From NCBI GenBank assembly GCA_037042185.1, contig JAXQJY010000032.1:1612001-1676000 (forward strand): a stretch of DNA of 64,000 nucleotides, written 5' to 3'. The notes under the pieces were generated by a model. The model saw only the letters and a program-made list of their open reading frames with translations, searched no databases and was not told the DNA's origin. The stretch comes from Sordariomycetes sp. S80-01Y (taxonomy: Eukaryota; Ascomycota; Sordariomycetes). Position numbers and translations under genes: made by a program. This document shows positions 1-13,017 of this stretch, in pieces (positions within the stretch are counted from its first letter, which is position 1; every line of letters begins with the position of its first letter).

Positions 1-3000
1 CTCCAGCCTCGGCACACCACCGTCAGCGAGCGGGCAGAGGCCTGTGTCTTCGGACAAGCTCGCCGCGGGGAACACTTGGCCGCCAAAGCCAAGTGAAATG
101 CCAGACTAGGGCAAGACGCATGTTGCCGAGAAGGTCATGAGAAGCCATTGTCGCGAGGACAGAAGCAAGACCGAGGCCTCGCGCTCGCGCTGTCGATGTC
201 CCAGGAGAAAATTAAGCTTCCGTATGAAGTCATCCCCAGGCTCCTTCCCCCACAATGCATAGGCCGTGTCAGCCTGAGATGCGTGACGGGCAAGCACAAC
301 TCCGTCCTCCGCTGTGCTCAGTGCTCGGTGCCCCGTACTTGCCCAAGGGGCCAATCCCACACGCCCCCCCCTCCCCGGGCCATTCTCCCGTGGGGGTCGC
401 TGCCTCCCCCTGTGCAAATTGCGCAGCCCTTCTGTACCTCCCCTGCCCATCGGAATACCGAAAGCAGGAAAGCCGTGGGCTATCAGGACACTTGTCCCTG
501 CCTCGACAGCTGAGGACCAGAGGACCAGGATCCGATTGCAGCGATAAAGATAGATCCCGCCCAATCCCGCCGCCCTCGCGACGGGCACCAGCCAGCAATG
601 CTTGCAAGCGTCCGAATCAGCAGCCGATCGGGTCGCTGGTCGCTGGCTGGTGCTGCCCATGCACTCCAGGTTATCGACGACGCCATCAAGGTGAAAGGCC
701 CGTGAGGCGCAATCGCCGCTGCCTGAAGTCAATCTCGCAAAGACAACAGCAACGCTGGCGTCAGTCTGTGGATTCGTTGAGTCAAGGGCTGCACAAAGTT
801 AGGACAGACTGGAGCGATGAGATGAGATGCCCTCAAGCTGTCAAATCAAACCCGCACCGTGACGCGCTTATCCCCACGCCCCACAGTCGCCGACGGGCAC
901 TGGATTGGGATTGGGATTTGAATTTGGCGGGTGGGCGCTTGCGGTTGCATCGTTGACGGCCTCTCAATCTTGGTGGGCCCTCTTTCCTTTCACGGTCACG
1001 GTTTTCTCACCACCGGCCTGCTGACTAGCCGCCCGTGCAGATCTCAGGAGATCATCTTGTTGAGCCCTTGACCTTCGGCATTCATTCGGTAATCAAACTC
1101 CTTCCCCGGATCCCCACAGCTTCACCACCCGAGTCAGGCTATGTCTCGGTCTTCAGATCATGCAGCCGACATTTGCCGATAGCCACGAATGTTGCAAAGT
1201 GCTGGGTGCTTACCGAAGGATCGCCGCCTTCGGCTTTGGCAACGGCACGTACTGTACGGAGCATTCGCGGACAATACAGATAGGCACTTGTCCGGCGAGG
1301 ACTCCTGCGTTTCCGATCCTCATGATGATACGACCGCTCAAATCTTGAGATTGTCTAATGCAACGTCGACGTGGCCTCTGCGCCGCCAGATGGGAACCAA
1401 AGAAGAACAACAGCTCTCTCCCCATTTCCCGGCCCCCAGCGCACCCTTTTCCGCAGCGAGGACGACGTGGGAGCGTGCGAGGGGGACGGACATCCAACCA
1501 TCGACTCTCCGGATCATCGCTGCAGCAAATCGCTTCCATTCCCACCCATTCATGCCGGCGCAGTGTCAAGAGTGTGTATCATCATGTCAGAGTCAACCCG
1601 TCAGGGCCGCAGCTGGTGCACACCACCACGAAGAGAAGGCTTCGTGCCAAGACTGCTGCCCTCGCACGTCTTCACCGCCAGGTTCCCGGATGGAGGGAGA
1701 TAGCCTATCAGCCTGGTGCGCGGATGGGATGTTGACTCACAGCAGGAGGAGAAGAAAATTTGCAACCCCGCCCAGGGACAAAGTTTTTGTCCTGTTGTTT
1801 GTTCAAGGAATGATGATGTAACGTGCTCCCGACCTAACGAGGGAAGTCCGCACCCCAGATCGAGAGATCCCCATCCGGGGTTGGCGCAGCCTGAGAGGCC
1901 CCCTGCTCCCTTACGCGTCCCCTCGTGCGCCCCCAGATTGCCGCTGGCCCCTTTCTTCCACTCGTATCGTCTGGAAATAGGTGAAGCCTTCAGCCGCGCA
2001 CTGATTCAATGCTGACGTGAGGACGAGAGTCTCTTGAGCCCGCTGCAACCCCAGATTGAACCTTTACCCGGCCACTTCTCCCGTCCGGGGCGGAGGGACA
2101 GGCATAAGGCGTGGGGGATGCACAGTGGCAGTGGCAGTGGCAGCGACTTCAGGCGGCCGGACAGAGGGGGGTGGTGCCCTGCATTCCAGCCTACCAACCA
2201 GTAGAGAAAAAAAAAGAGAGATCTCTGCTGCCCTCGGATTGCGGCAGATAACTGAACTCTCGACCAAGCCACCCCCCGTATCACATTCCCGTTCCCAGCT
2301 AATATGCCACCCATCATTACGTTTGACACCCGCGAGGCCGCACGCATTGTGCCAGGTTGTCGATCCGACGACCTCGTCCACCTTCCCCTTCCAACCCTCC
2401 CCCAGACTTCAGCACCTGAGCACGGTGCACGTGTCACAGGCCACGGGTTTCATGTTCCGCGGGGTGCGATGGGCACATCGATCTTCGCTCCGGTATTCGT
2501 AAGAGACAAGCAGTATGTGTCTTCTCGTGACCACCGAACGCCGAAAGAGGCTTTATAGGGACTGGGAGAGGACGACATAGAGGCTCCGGATTATGACATG
2601 CGCCAAGGTACCCATCTGAGAGGAACTCAGTTCGTCACTCGGTCATATTGCCCTCGTTCAGGTACCAGGGTTCACCCATCATATGCTGCGAATTGGTAGA
2701 CACGTGCGAAGTGACAAGGCGATGTTGGAGAAAAGTCCAGTTCGTTTGAGGCATTGTTAAAAAACTAACTAAATCCATCGAGGAAGTGGTGAATGTCTAT
2801 AATATCCCTTCGTACCGTCACTCCAACAGAGGCCCATAGGCCTTATTATCAGAGCCAAGCGCAGTCAATCGCATCCCGCTATGTGTTGTTCAAACCCTTT
2901 AATGATAGCCAGTAAAACGCCGTCTCCCATCTATCCGTCTATGTGGTCCAAATTCGTCAAGTCATTGCCAATACGAGCCCAGGTTTTCCGCCGCATCTCA

Positions 3001-3026
3001 GGCTCAAATGTGCCCACTCAGCAGCC
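1..3026. other. Gene-free stretch downstream of creA
   Basis: I see no supportable gene here. Open frames of up to about 230 codons exist on both strands, but they overlap one another, are rich in Pro, Arg and Ser, and resemble no family I know. This is what GC-rich non-coding DNA gives by chance. The end nearest creA (about 2600-3026) is lower in GC and probably holds its 3' UTR. A short CAGTGG repeat is listed separately. Confidence 0.6.
2123..2143. repeat. CAGTGG hexanucleotide repeat
   Basis: Three and a half tandem copies of CAGTGG lie in non-coding DNA downstream of creA. This is a simple microsatellite with no visible function. Confidence 0.8.
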
Positions 3027-4229
3027 TTAATCGCGGGTGTGAAGGTCATTGCCAGCGAGGCTGACGGTCGTGCTGCTACGGCCACTGTGCGGCAGGCCGT
3101 TGTCGTTGAGAATGTCATGCACCGCGACCTTGGGAACAGGTAGTTTCCTCTGACTTCCGTCTGGGCGGCTGAGAATATCCGTGAGGGACATGCCTGTACT
3201 CCTGGGCGGAGCGTGGGAAGGGGGAGGACCGTGGTGCTGTTGCGAGTTGTTGTCGAAGGAAGGCTCCATAGGGGCCAGAGCGGGAGTGGTGTGATTTCCT
3301 ATCGACAGGCTCCGCAGGCTAGGCAGCTCGTAAGGGCCGCCAGAGAACGGACGCAGACGGGGTGAGTGAGCGGGCGTGGCGATGGGGGTGTGGTCTGGGG
3401 TTGGCGACGCCGAGTCGTGAGAGAAGGTTGGTGATGAGGGAGCCGTTGAGTTGGGAGAGTTGGGCCTCGACCTCTTGATGTTCCTCAGCGCTCCATTGTA
3501 GTGGTCATCATCGTGATTCTCACCAGAGTGAGATCGCGACATGGCGTAAGCGGAAAGACCGCGGGAGGAAGAAGTGTTGGGGTAGCCGTAAGGGTGGTGG
3601 CGTCCATACTGAGGAGGGTTCAATGTGTTCTCGCGCTCAACTTGGTGAGCAGCCTTGGCGAGCAGAGAAATGTCGCCAGAGCGGTGGATGTTGGGCTGAG
3701 GCAGCGCGAAGGATGAGTAAGAGTGAGGCGGCGAGACGTTGGGGGAGGACAAGGCAGAGGTGGGCGCCGAGCGGATCGACTTGGGAGCTGGAGGAGGTCC
3801 CATCATGTGCTGGTCCATCCCAGCAACGGGAGCCTGCTGAGGCTGAGGCTGGTTCTTGTTTCCCCTCCTGGAGTTAGGGTTGTTGTGTATCCTCGAGTGC
3901 CGAGTCAGCTCATCGCTGCGGGAGAATTTCTTGGTGCAGCCGGGGAAGTTGCACGCGTGGGGCTTCTCGCCGGTGTGTGTGCGAATGTGCCTGGTCTGGT
4001 GCTCCAAGCGGTGGAAGGCCTTGTCACAGAGAGGGCACTTGTAGGGGCGAGGCAGTTCATTGGAGCTCTGAGTCTGCTCGGCGCCGGGCAGGGGCCCGTT
4101 GGGCTTGATGGCCGTGACAGCAGCGGAAGCCATATCGCCGTTGTCGCCTTGGTGTCTGTTCTGAGCGTCCTCCACGGTGTCGTGATTCATGAGCCGCGAT
4201 ATGTCGACGGCTGATTGTGATCGTTGCAT
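3027..4229 (-). CDS. creA: Carbon catabolite repressor CreA/CRE-1
   Basis: A C2H2 zinc-finger transcription factor of 400 aa in one exon, the usual CreA length. It represses genes for alternative carbon sources when glucose is present and binds SYGGRG sites in the nucleus. Two fingers are complete: C65, C68, H81, H85 and C93, C98, H111, H115, with recognition stretches RLEHQTR and RSDELTR as in the Mig1/CreA family. The N terminus ([14 protein letters not shown]) matches the family start, which fixes the ATG. After the fingers come a Gln/Pro-rich stretch, Ser/Pro-rich low-complexity segments (about 220-300) and a C-terminal segment with [10 protein letters not shown] and VHDILNDNG. Identification is firm. 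A group of candidate CreA sites lies 195-350 bp upstream, suggesting autoregulation. Confidence 0.96.
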   Translation of the reverse strand: MQRSQSAVDISRLMNHDTVEDAQNRHQGDNGDMASAAVTAIKPNGPLPGAEQTQSSNELPRPYKCPLCDKAFHRLEHQTRHIRTHTGEKPHACNFPGCTKKFSRSDELTRHSRIHNNPNSRRGNKNQPQPQQAPVAGMDQHMMGPPPAPKSIRSAPTSALSSPNVSPPHSYSSFALPQPNIHRSGDISLLAKAAHQVERENTLNPPQYGRHHPYGYPNTSSSRGLSAYAMSRSHSGENHDDDHYNGALRNIKRSRPNSPNSTAPSSPTFSHDSASPTPDHTPIATPAHSPRLRPFSGGPYELPSLRSLSIGNHTTPALAPMEPSFDNNSQQHHGPPPSHAPPRSTGMSLTDILSRPDGSQRKLPVPKVAVHDILNDNGLPHSGRSSTTVSLAGNDLHTRD

Positions 4230-4423
4230 GTGATCCGCAGTTCAAGGGCGGATGAGGGAAATATAGGTGGGCGTTTGCCTCTTGCGTCCCGTGTTAAGTA
4301 TGTGCAGTGTTGTCTTCGATGTCGATGAAGTTATTGTTGTCGTTGACGAGCACTGGAAATGGCGTCGCAGCTGGATTATGTTGGTGATGAGTTTTGGGTG
4401 GGAGGAGGGAGGCTTAGAAAAGA

Positions 4424-4578
4424 CTGGGGGAGGCAGGTGGTTTAAAAGAGCGTGGGAGGCTTCGGCCGGGGTCGGTAATGGAGCAGCAGCAGGAGACTGG
4501 GGGGTGCCTCAAGCCTCAAGACTGGGGCACAGAAAAAATGGAAGGTGTGGGGGTGTCGTTAAGCGCTCTCAGCCCCAC
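4424..4578. promoter_or_regulatory. Group of five CreA-type sites upstream of creA
   Basis: Five matches to the CreA/Mig1 core SYGGRG (or its complement CYCCRS) fall within 155 bp: CTGGGG at 4424-4429, CCGGGG at 4466-4471, CTGGGG at 4497-4502, CTGGGG at 4522-4527 and CCCCAC at 4573-4578. They lie about 195-350 bp upstream of the creA start codon. CreA orthologues are known to control their own gene, and paired nearby sites are the usual functional form. The motif is short and the region is GC-rich, so chance matches are expected; the density is what stands out. Confidence 0.5.
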
Positions 4579-5396
4579 CTGGGACTACGGTGGGCGGAGA
4601 AAGATTTGAGTCCTTTGAGAAGGAAAGAACCGGGAAGGCTGTCATGGACAGAAGGTACGTACCTTCTCCCTCTGCTCCTGCTAGATGCATAGCACGCCGC
4701 ACAGCACGCACAGCACATCTCCCGGTGCTGAGAACGCATCATCACCTCACTAAGGTATTACGAGGTTACAGCTCACGCTGGAAGGCCTCAAAAGCAACCA
4801 ACGGCAGCATTCTCTCAATGAGGCGCCTGGTCAGCCAGGAGTCCAGGTTTAACCAAGTCCTGGAAATCATTGGGACACCTCAGCCCTGCACAAGTCGACA
4901 TGCAAAAGCAACAGCACTGCGCCGTCGGCACGGGACAACTGTACAAGGCACTCCGTACACGCATCATACATCGCCAGCAGTGTTAACTCTGGACATATGC
5001 CGGAGGAGAAAAGAGACGACGACAGAGATTTTCACCCCAGAGAGTCAGGCAACCAGAACTGTCAGACCACTCAGGCCATGCGCTCACCCACCTTGGGGAA
5101 CTCTGTCGGAGCAGCTATCCGATGCCCTCATTGGCCTCCAAAGCTGTCCGGGGTCATTCTCCCTCACTGAGTCGCTGTTGAGGCGCAACCCGCGACCCCA
5201 GAGCCCCCTACAGGCACCAGCACAGCGCCTCTGATAGGGAGACACGGCCCTGCAGGGCGACTGGGCGGTGTTTATTCAGGGGCATTCGGCGGCCAGCCAG
5301 CAGTACAGGGCCTCAGGACCTCAGAAACCCAGGAGGGCGCGACACAAGGGAGGGAGACCAGGCGTGTGCGCTCTTGGCTGGCTGAGAGGCCATGAG

Positions 5397-5427
5397 CAAT
5401 GACTCCAATGACTCCAATGACTCCACC
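5397..5427. repeat. Nine-bp tandem repeat (GACTCCAAT)
   Basis: Three consecutive copies of a 9-bp unit, the last imperfect, lie in the non-coding region upstream of creA. No function is visible. Confidence 0.7.
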
Positions 5428-8400
5428 GACGATGTCTCCCTGGATATCGCTCATTCATCCGCTCGCATGAACGCTCAGAACTTCATGTTGACGTCGGCGA
5501 TACCTGCAATTCAGAGCTGAGACCGAGACTCCAAGTTTTGCCCCATGGCACAGGCTGGGCTGCAATGCAAAGGCAACAGTTAAAGCCGCCTTTTTCTCAC
5601 ATTCATGCCCGGAGATGCTCCTGTTGACGTGTCAGGTAGTCCACCGCACAGCCTCCGCCTCACATTACTCTGCCTGAGATTGTCCCAGAACCGCACCATG
5701 GTCCCGCCAGCGCTGCCTACACGACTGTGAAACCCTGATATAAGCCTGGGGTCGCCATTCTGGTCGGTAATGTTTGCCTACTTGTGTGAGAAGCCTCACC
5801 GGGTCGATACGACGCCCAATGTAAGGCACCTTTGCCCTTGCGACCCCCTCATCCTGGAGACTGGTCTCGTTATAGGCCGATCTTAACACCACAAACCCTT
5901 CTCACCATCGCTGGCGTGGCCCTGTACGTAATTGGTGAGGCCAGAATTGCGCGACTGCGAAGGAGTTGATGATGTGATGCGAATCTTTGTGGGGGCTCTC
6001 CGGGGGTGTTCTGAGCCCAGACACTGATTGGGCCGTGACGTGAGAGTTAGAGCCCACTCCAGGGCATTTATCCCTCCTTTTGCTCGCCTTGTCTCGTTCC
6101 TCGAAGACCTCATCCGATACAGCCGACGTCGCTTGGGCCGTCACAGGCCTGGGGCATGCCAGCGAGTTACGGTAATGCTCTCTGCACCCTCCTCTGACTT
6201 CCACCGTCACCTGTGCCTATCTCGTGGAGAAGACTCAGGAAGGGCCACCACCACCACGACGAATCCAGGGACAGCATGTGATTGACGTGTGTGGGGGACT
6301 GATATACTGAATCTGGAGGGGTGTGTGTCTCTGAGACACCAGTCTGATTGCGAGCGCCCGCCCTTCCCCAAAGATGGAGCCCCAGAGATAAGAAGCTCAC
6401 AAGCCCCAGCTCGTCAGTCGGGGGCGTTCGTGCTCGTCTGTCCCGATTGCGAACGTCAGGTGCAGCGGGCTCCCCAGAATATTCTATTTCTTGGCTTTAT
6501 CTGGGCCAACTAGCCGTGGCATTAGCATCTCCTGACGTGGTGGTCCAGCTGAGCTCGCCCTAAAGGGCACCTTGAATCCACAAAAGCTGTGGGCGTGATA
6601 TGTATCGTAGATCAACGTGATGCTGTGGTGTAGCATTCAACCGTTCTCCCGCGGCGGCTGTTCCTTTCCCTTCTTCACCAAAAGGCGCCAACCGCCCCCA
6701 GCCGCCCCGTGACAAGTAAGACACGCAGCCGTAGCTTGCGTAGCTCAGAGGCCCCCAGCCTGGAATTGGCGCGCCTCTCCTTCACAAGTACGTACAATGG
6801 ACAAAAATGAGGTTCCTGACCCTTGGACGCATTCGTACCCCAAGGTACGCAACACGCCCCTCCTCCCTCAGCCCCGTCAGGACATTCCTGGAGCCCAGGA
6901 GTTATGAATGTCCGGGGCAGGTCGGTCTTCAGTCCGACCCCCGGCCCGCCTCGCAACTCAGATAAGAAGAACAAGGACGAATGGGGAAGCCAAGCGACCA
7001 GCTTGCCCCAGAGACCTGGTTCTGTGTGGGGAGAGCACGCGTTTGCCACTCATCTTGGCTGGCTTGGCTTGGCTTATCTTATGCCTCTTGTCATGCGCGT
7101 TTGAGGCTGCTCGCGATATCTGCTGGTGGGCGGCAATTCGGGATCTCCTCCCTCGCCCCCAGACTTGGTCTCCAGATCATCCTGCCCGCAATCTAGGCTT
7201 CGAAGAGCGACGAGGATGCGGAGGCGTGGGGGGCTAGACACCCAGGCTGACGCTGATCTTCCAGCAAAGGGTGTGCTAGAAAGCCTCAAAAGACGGCACT
7301 GTTGGGGGGAGAGGCAACGGAGCTGCCTGGCTTCGGATTGTCATTGGTGCGGTGGCCGCCAGATAGTCGCAGCCACAAGGGTCAATATTCCCCTACGCCG
7401 GCTATTTTCCCTGGCCGGCGGCCCTGGCGAGGGCAGGATTGGCGGTTAATCAGAGCCGCGCTCCCGCGCGAGCCCTTGTCAGTGCCAGACTTCCAGAACG
7501 CAGCACCCCCGCGAAGCCGAAACGCTGCGCAGCAAGTAAACCCGCTGTATTCCGCATGCTCACCTCTGGAGTCTGGACGTGTGGAAAGCCAAGAGCCGAT
7601 AGTCGAGGTGCCACCGAGCGCCCAGCTGCCATTTCCACACTGGCGCTTCCCCGTCCTCAGGCTCAGGGCGTGGGTGGTGCATAAATTTGTGTGTGCTCGG
7701 GACGACTGGTGCTGACAGCGACCCCAGACTCTCTCGATTCCGGGGCAGATCTCACCCTTGAACTTGCTTTTCCCGGCACACGCCCCCCAGTCAAGTTCCC
7801 GTGCCTTGCGTGCCGTAGTCCAGTTCCGGGGGTCAAACATTGACTCCTGAGTCCTGCTGGACGCTTCCGAGCACTGCCTCGTCGCGCAATCTTGCTCAAT
7901 GCGACCTGTGCGATAATCCTCGGCTGCCAAGCCAAGACACACCGAGACTTTGACCGTGAACCCGGCCGGGGCAGCGGATTTACTCCGGCAAAGGGAAACT
8001 CCAGACTTCGGAAACGCCCCCAACAGCGAAGAAGGCCTACGAGGAGCGTCAGGGTGCTGCCGCGTTCGTACATGGCATCCGTCTGCCGCGTCCACACGAA
8101 TGTCTATGGATTGTTACAGCAGCGCAAGCAGGAAACGACGCCCACCGCCCCTCGCCTCGCATCGTTGCATGCGTCGCAGGATGCCGTCCGTTCCTGGCAG
8201 GGCCCCTTCCTGTGGCGCGCTCAGACAGTATCCGTTTGCTCTAGCACGTACGGAGCTAGGGACGACATAAGACTCGACTCGGGCTTGTGATAATTATGCC
8301 ATCGCTCGGATATCCGCTCCAACCGCGATGGCCCCCTTCTTCCCCAGGCTTTGCACCGTGGTCTCGACTCACGCACAGGCAAGGGACCTCGGGACCTGCA

Positions 8401-11400
8401 GTAGCTCTATCCGAGGACATGGGCGCTCTCGTCGCTCGTGTCGACGTTGCGCCGAAGTGACCGAGATAAACGCGGTCGCGGCCTGGTTGTCATTTGCCGC
8501 CTGAGCAGTGCTGGGCGGGCCTCCGCGTTTCTTCACAGAGCCGCTTGCGAAAGTGCGACTCCCCCAGACTCCTCCGCGATAAAGGTCGATGATGTGGCTC
8601 GGCGTCGCCGAGGGTTGCCTAAAGGCGCGCCCAGCTCCGCAGGGCCGGAGTCTGTCCGATATCTTCGGCGTCTGGGCGGCCGGCCCTAGGCTTGGAGAGG
8701 AACAGCCTTCCGTCTGGCTGGCCCCCGAATCGCCTTGACCGACACCCCCACGTGGAGATGGCTCGACGACGAAATTGCCACTCTCTGTTCTCTGACTCGG
8801 GTCGGCTCCAGGGCATTGTCCTTATCGCACCGACAGTAAATTTGAGTCTTCACCATTGATTACAGGACCTGAGTCTGCTAGGCACTCGACCGTGATCAAG
8901 GCTCGGACGCTGCCCCGAGGTGGGACGCACTCGCTTCCGAGTCTCGCCCCGAGTCCGATGGAAGCTTTTTTGGAAGCTGGTGGAACACCACATTTCCCCG
9001 CTTCTGGTCACTGCATCGGAGAAAATTAATGCGAGGTGTGCCTGTGAGAGCCGAGCTGTTGGGGCAATGACGAGTCGTCTCACCGGTGCCACCACCGGTA
9101 GAGCCCTCTCCTTCTTGTCAGCAAGTCTTGCGAGCTGCCAGTCTCTTGTGACCCTTGATGCACCGAGCCTCGCTGCCTAGGTTTCTATTGGCAAAGCTGA
9201 TTGAGACTTCGGCTGAATTTGACACAGTCACTTGCTGGGTGCCCTACGTCGAAAGGCCTTTTAACCGTACCGAGGATGAGCCTGTCACAGCGCACTTTTG
9301 GGCCAGATGGCGAGAAGGTTTGAAGCCGGCTCCGAGCTTCGAGGAAGCCATCACTGAAGCTCATATTGATCTAAGCGGTCGACACAACACAGCTCGATCA
9401 CCACGAGCTGTGAACTCGCCTCTGGTAGGTTGTCGGAGTTTTGGGACGCACTTCCATCTCATCCACCTTGACGTCGACGGTACTCTTATTCTCCATTGGA
9501 CCACTTTGATAGGCGCGGTAAAAGCGGCTCTGGGGGCTTTGACGCGCAAACCTGCAGCACACGCCAGTGAGGCTCCGTTTGAACCTCACATAATATTGCA
9601 CAATTCGCCGTGACTGTTACACTGCTAAGCGATTTCGATTTTTGCAAGCTCACGGTGTCAAAATGACTTGTTGTGATCGGCGAGTCCCCTCGCTGAGGCT
9701 TCACCGCCAAAAAGAACATGGGGCAGTGTGTCGGCCGAGTACCCCCGAAGTCTTAGTCTAGCATGTGCCACTGCGCGCTGGAGGGCTACAGCCGAATCAT
9801 GCCGCAGTCTCGCCGGTTGAGGCTCTGCTTCTAGAACCAGGGTACAGAGGACAGATTAGCAGAACATGTGTTGCGGGGACTCCAGGTTTGTCGTTTTGGT
9901 ATCCTCAGAGATATGGAGCGAGGAAAGAGGGAGCCTAGATGACCATTTCTATCCAAGCGCCAAATCCTTCTTCTTCGGGACATGATGGCGGGATTTCGCC
10001 CAGCTCTGGAGACCAGCCTCTGGGGCTCTCGAGACGAGGGGCGTCCGTCTTCCCATTGGCCTGGGACGATGTCATGCAAGATAAGGATCTCGGTGGGGAT
10101 TTAGATGGACGACGTGGATCTAGCAAGCCAGAGCTCAACTTCCAAGAGCCTCCGATTTTCCCCGATGCATTGACAAAGCCTGTCGACGGGGCTTGTTGTC
10201 AAAGGGAGAATTGACGCCTTGCTGGACAAATCCCCACGTCGGCTTTAAGCATCACTTCGAGTCATGGGGAATGAGCGTGTTTTGCCCTCTGCCACATAGG
10301 CTCAACAGATCCGGGGCACCAGCGGTACAGTAACCTTCAGTGATAGTCGGAGTGATTGGCAAAGCTAGGAACCGCAGACTCCAAACCCCCCCACTGATCC
10401 GCCCCAATAGCTGTCGGCCTGGAATTGGTTGAAAGTATGTTATTAGAAGACCAAGTGCCTTGACAGATGCGGTCGAATCAGGTTTCTGTCTTCGACAGCA
10501 ACATTGGTCGACGCCGTGTTCGATTGCAGTGACGGTCAGCGTTGCTGTCTCTTGCCTGCGATACACGGTAGGTATCCGATCGCAGTATCCGTTGCAGAAC
10601 TGTGTCGGTCATCTCCCGTTGCCACCAACCCTCTCCATCGAGGCGCAGATGACCACTTGCGTACGAGGAACCCCTCACGATCCCCAACGATGGATTCATC
10701 CACTGTTATTCGCCTAACCTCGCCTCGTGGGGATGGTGGATTTAGTAATCTGAATAGTGTTCCTTGGCTGTAGAGGGACCCCGGATCTGATGTTCGACTA
10801 CAGGCTAAAGGCAAAGTCTGGGGGAGGGGTCAGTAACGCGTCTGCAAGCTAACGCTCCTCGGTCATCTCGCACTATTGAAGACGTATCACTCAGTTGTCA
10901 CTCGCCGGCTACAAGTTCCTGATCACGCACATAGACGATGTCTGTCGACGAAGCACCAGTACGACTGTCCCGCAGAAATCCAACCCAACGATATCGTTGA
11001 TTAGTGACGAATTCCATTTGAGGATTAAGTCGGTGGTATAACCAACTGACCTCTTCAGTCTCAGTGCGTGAGAGGCGCGGTTGTCGAAGATTGTGGCCGT
11101 TGAGGCCAACAAAAGATGTAGCGTAGAGTTAGAGGGCATAGGGCTGTCTGCATCTCTGAAGAAGTTGAGGCTCTTCCACTTTTTACCAATCGTGAAGCTT
11201 TTGGTAGTGTCGGTTTTCGCGTTGATGACTTGGGGACTTCAAGGTTGAGCGGTGATCCCTGAGGTTTGAGCGATAAGCTAGGGCAAAAGTCGCCCAACGG
11301 TCTTTGGGGATGGGAATATCACAAGCCTCGGATAGCAAATGAGATATCATGCTGACGTTGAATGTCGATGTTAATCTGCAAGATACCTTGAATGAAGTAC

Positions 11401-11553
11401 CTGAGCAAACAGGCGCAGGTGCAAAGTCACGTGCGACCGCGTCCAACGTCGACTTCGCGTCGCCCCACCTCCGCGCAAGCCTGAGACTCCAAGTTCAACC
11501 GTATCGAGCACGTCACGAAGTCCCTTTGAAGGACTCACCAGCCGGCATGGACG

Positions 11554-13017
11554 ATGGACTATCATTCAATCCACGGCCATGATGTTGCCAGCTTCGAGAC
11601 TAACAGTAACCGTAAGGCTTAGTTCAGCGAATTCCAATCCAGCTGCTGACCACTGAGCAGACCGACTTCCAACCGTGACAGCATCTGCCGCTCTTGAAGA
11701 GCTGAGTCATGATGAATCTTCTCAAATTCCAACAGGCCTTGGAGAGCTTGACAAGCATCTGCAAGACGGTCTTGGGGCACCGAACAACACCCCTGGTTCC
11801 GGAGGTATCAAACGAGGGCAGGTCGCCGAGGTTTGGGGTCCTCCAGGCACAGGGAAGACCGCTTTAGGGTGAGACGAGACTGTCGCTTCATGTTTCCGGA
11901 AATTGACGTTTTGGAGGTTGCAAATGGCTGCGAACGCCCGACACAGAGGCCAGAGTGTGGTTTGGATAGGTGAGCCTCGAAAAGATCTCGTGACAGGTCC
12001 GAACTAATGTTTAGTTGCAGACTGCTTCCAAAATGTGTCGACGGATCGAGTGGACCACGCGAGCAATGTGACTGAGCATGCCAAAGGCCAAAGGCCAGAG
12101 GGAGAATCTCAAAAGCCTACTGAGCTTGCGCCTTTCTATCATTATGCTTGCCTAACCCTGCCGCATCTTATTGCTCTGGTGTCCAGAACAACATCACGCC
12201 TCATACCGAACAACACGAGCTTGGTTATTCTCGATTCCGCTACAGCATTGATAAACTCGGCACTGCCAAAAGCACAGGAGGGTAAGCTGGGAATGGAAAT
12301 GAAGCGAGGTAAGTTCTGCAGGAGTCACCAGAACTACGCTCACTGTATACACAGGTGCCAGCCCATCGGTCAAGCGTAGACAAGCGCTCCAGTCTATCAT
12401 GAAGTCCCTCCAAACGTTGGCCTCAACCAAGGACTGCGCAGTGGTTCTTCTCTCTCAGTGTGCCACCAAGATGCAGTCCGAGAGAGGAGCTACATTGACG
12501 CCGGCGATCAACGCTAATGTGTGGGAACACGGGTTGTCGACTCGTCTAGTTCTGTTCAGAGACTGGGACTGGCTCAAGGGCAAAGCCAGACCCTTGTTTC
12601 TTGCAGGGATTCAGAAGTTGGACGGCAAGACAACTAATGATGCGTTCGAGCTCGTCTCGGCATTCAAGATTGATCATGTAAGCTCTAAACGATTTGTTTC
12701 TCTTAATCGTTCACCACTGACACGCATCGGCATAGGACGGTATGTCTAGCGTCTCGTACGACCCTTCACGCCGCCGCTCAGCAGACCTACCGAAGGTGAC
12801 GCACCCGAAGCGGAAGCTGGCACAGACAGGCTTCGAAGTGCCGGACAGTGAGGACGACGAAGACTACGGGTGGGGGGAAGACGACGAATCCGCGATGCCC
12901 CCTCCACCCCCACAGTGGCAGGGCAGTGAGGATATCCTCCTCGGTCAAGATGTCGGTCGTAGTGACGACGAAAACGCCGACGAAGGGGTGACCGAGCACG
13001 AAAGCGCCGAAGAGTAA
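11554..13017 (+). CDS. RecA/Rad51-like DNA repair protein (Rad55/Rad57-type)
   Basis: Predicted join of six exons: 11554-11611, 11661-11868, 11917-11969, 12021-12308, 12355-12677 and 12736-13017, giving 403 aa. All phases close and the five introns (46-58 bp) have GT...AG ends. The RecA-type ATPase core is clear: Walker A GPPGTGKT at 79-86, a beta strand SVVWIDCFQ, Walker B LVILD at about 174-178, and a later VVLLSQCAT strand. The lead-in ending GGIKRGQVAEVWG is typical of Rad51 paralogues, which help load Rad51 in homologous recombination in the nucleus. The C-terminal exon is acidic and low in complexity (FEVPDSEDDEDYGWGEDDE), a tail I associate with fungal members. The first ATG (MDYHSIHGHDV) depends on a 49-bp intron and is reasonably secure. 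Which paralogue it is (Rad55, Rad57 or Xrcc2-like) is not settled. Confidence 0.82.

Larger units (their letters stand above)
4230..11553. other. 7.3-kb gene-poor region upstream of creA
   Basis: No gene can be supported in this 7.3 kb. The longest open frames (for example about 237 codons on the minus strand at 7382-8095 and about 150 codons on the plus strand at 9155-9613) show no domain, no conserved start and Arg/Ser-rich composition. I find no tRNA with a closed acceptor stem and no transposon ends. The creA-proximal part (to about 4700) is the creA promoter and leader. The far end lies upstream of the recombination gene at 11554. The rest could hold distal regulatory DNA or non-coding RNA, which the sequence alone does not show. 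Confidence 0.5.

Noticed and set aside
255-956. A 233-codon open frame on the plus strand
   Set aside because: Low-complexity Pro/Arg/Ser translation, overlapped by frames on both strands, with no recognisable domain.
7382-8095. A 237-codon open frame on the minus strand upstream of creA
   Set aside because: No motif or conserved start; Arg, Ser and Gly-rich composition; overlapped by competing frames of similar length.
9155-9613. A 152-codon open frame on the plus strand
   Set aside because: Less biased than its neighbours, but with no family resemblance and no splice partners found. It is possibly chance, so it was not listed as a gene.
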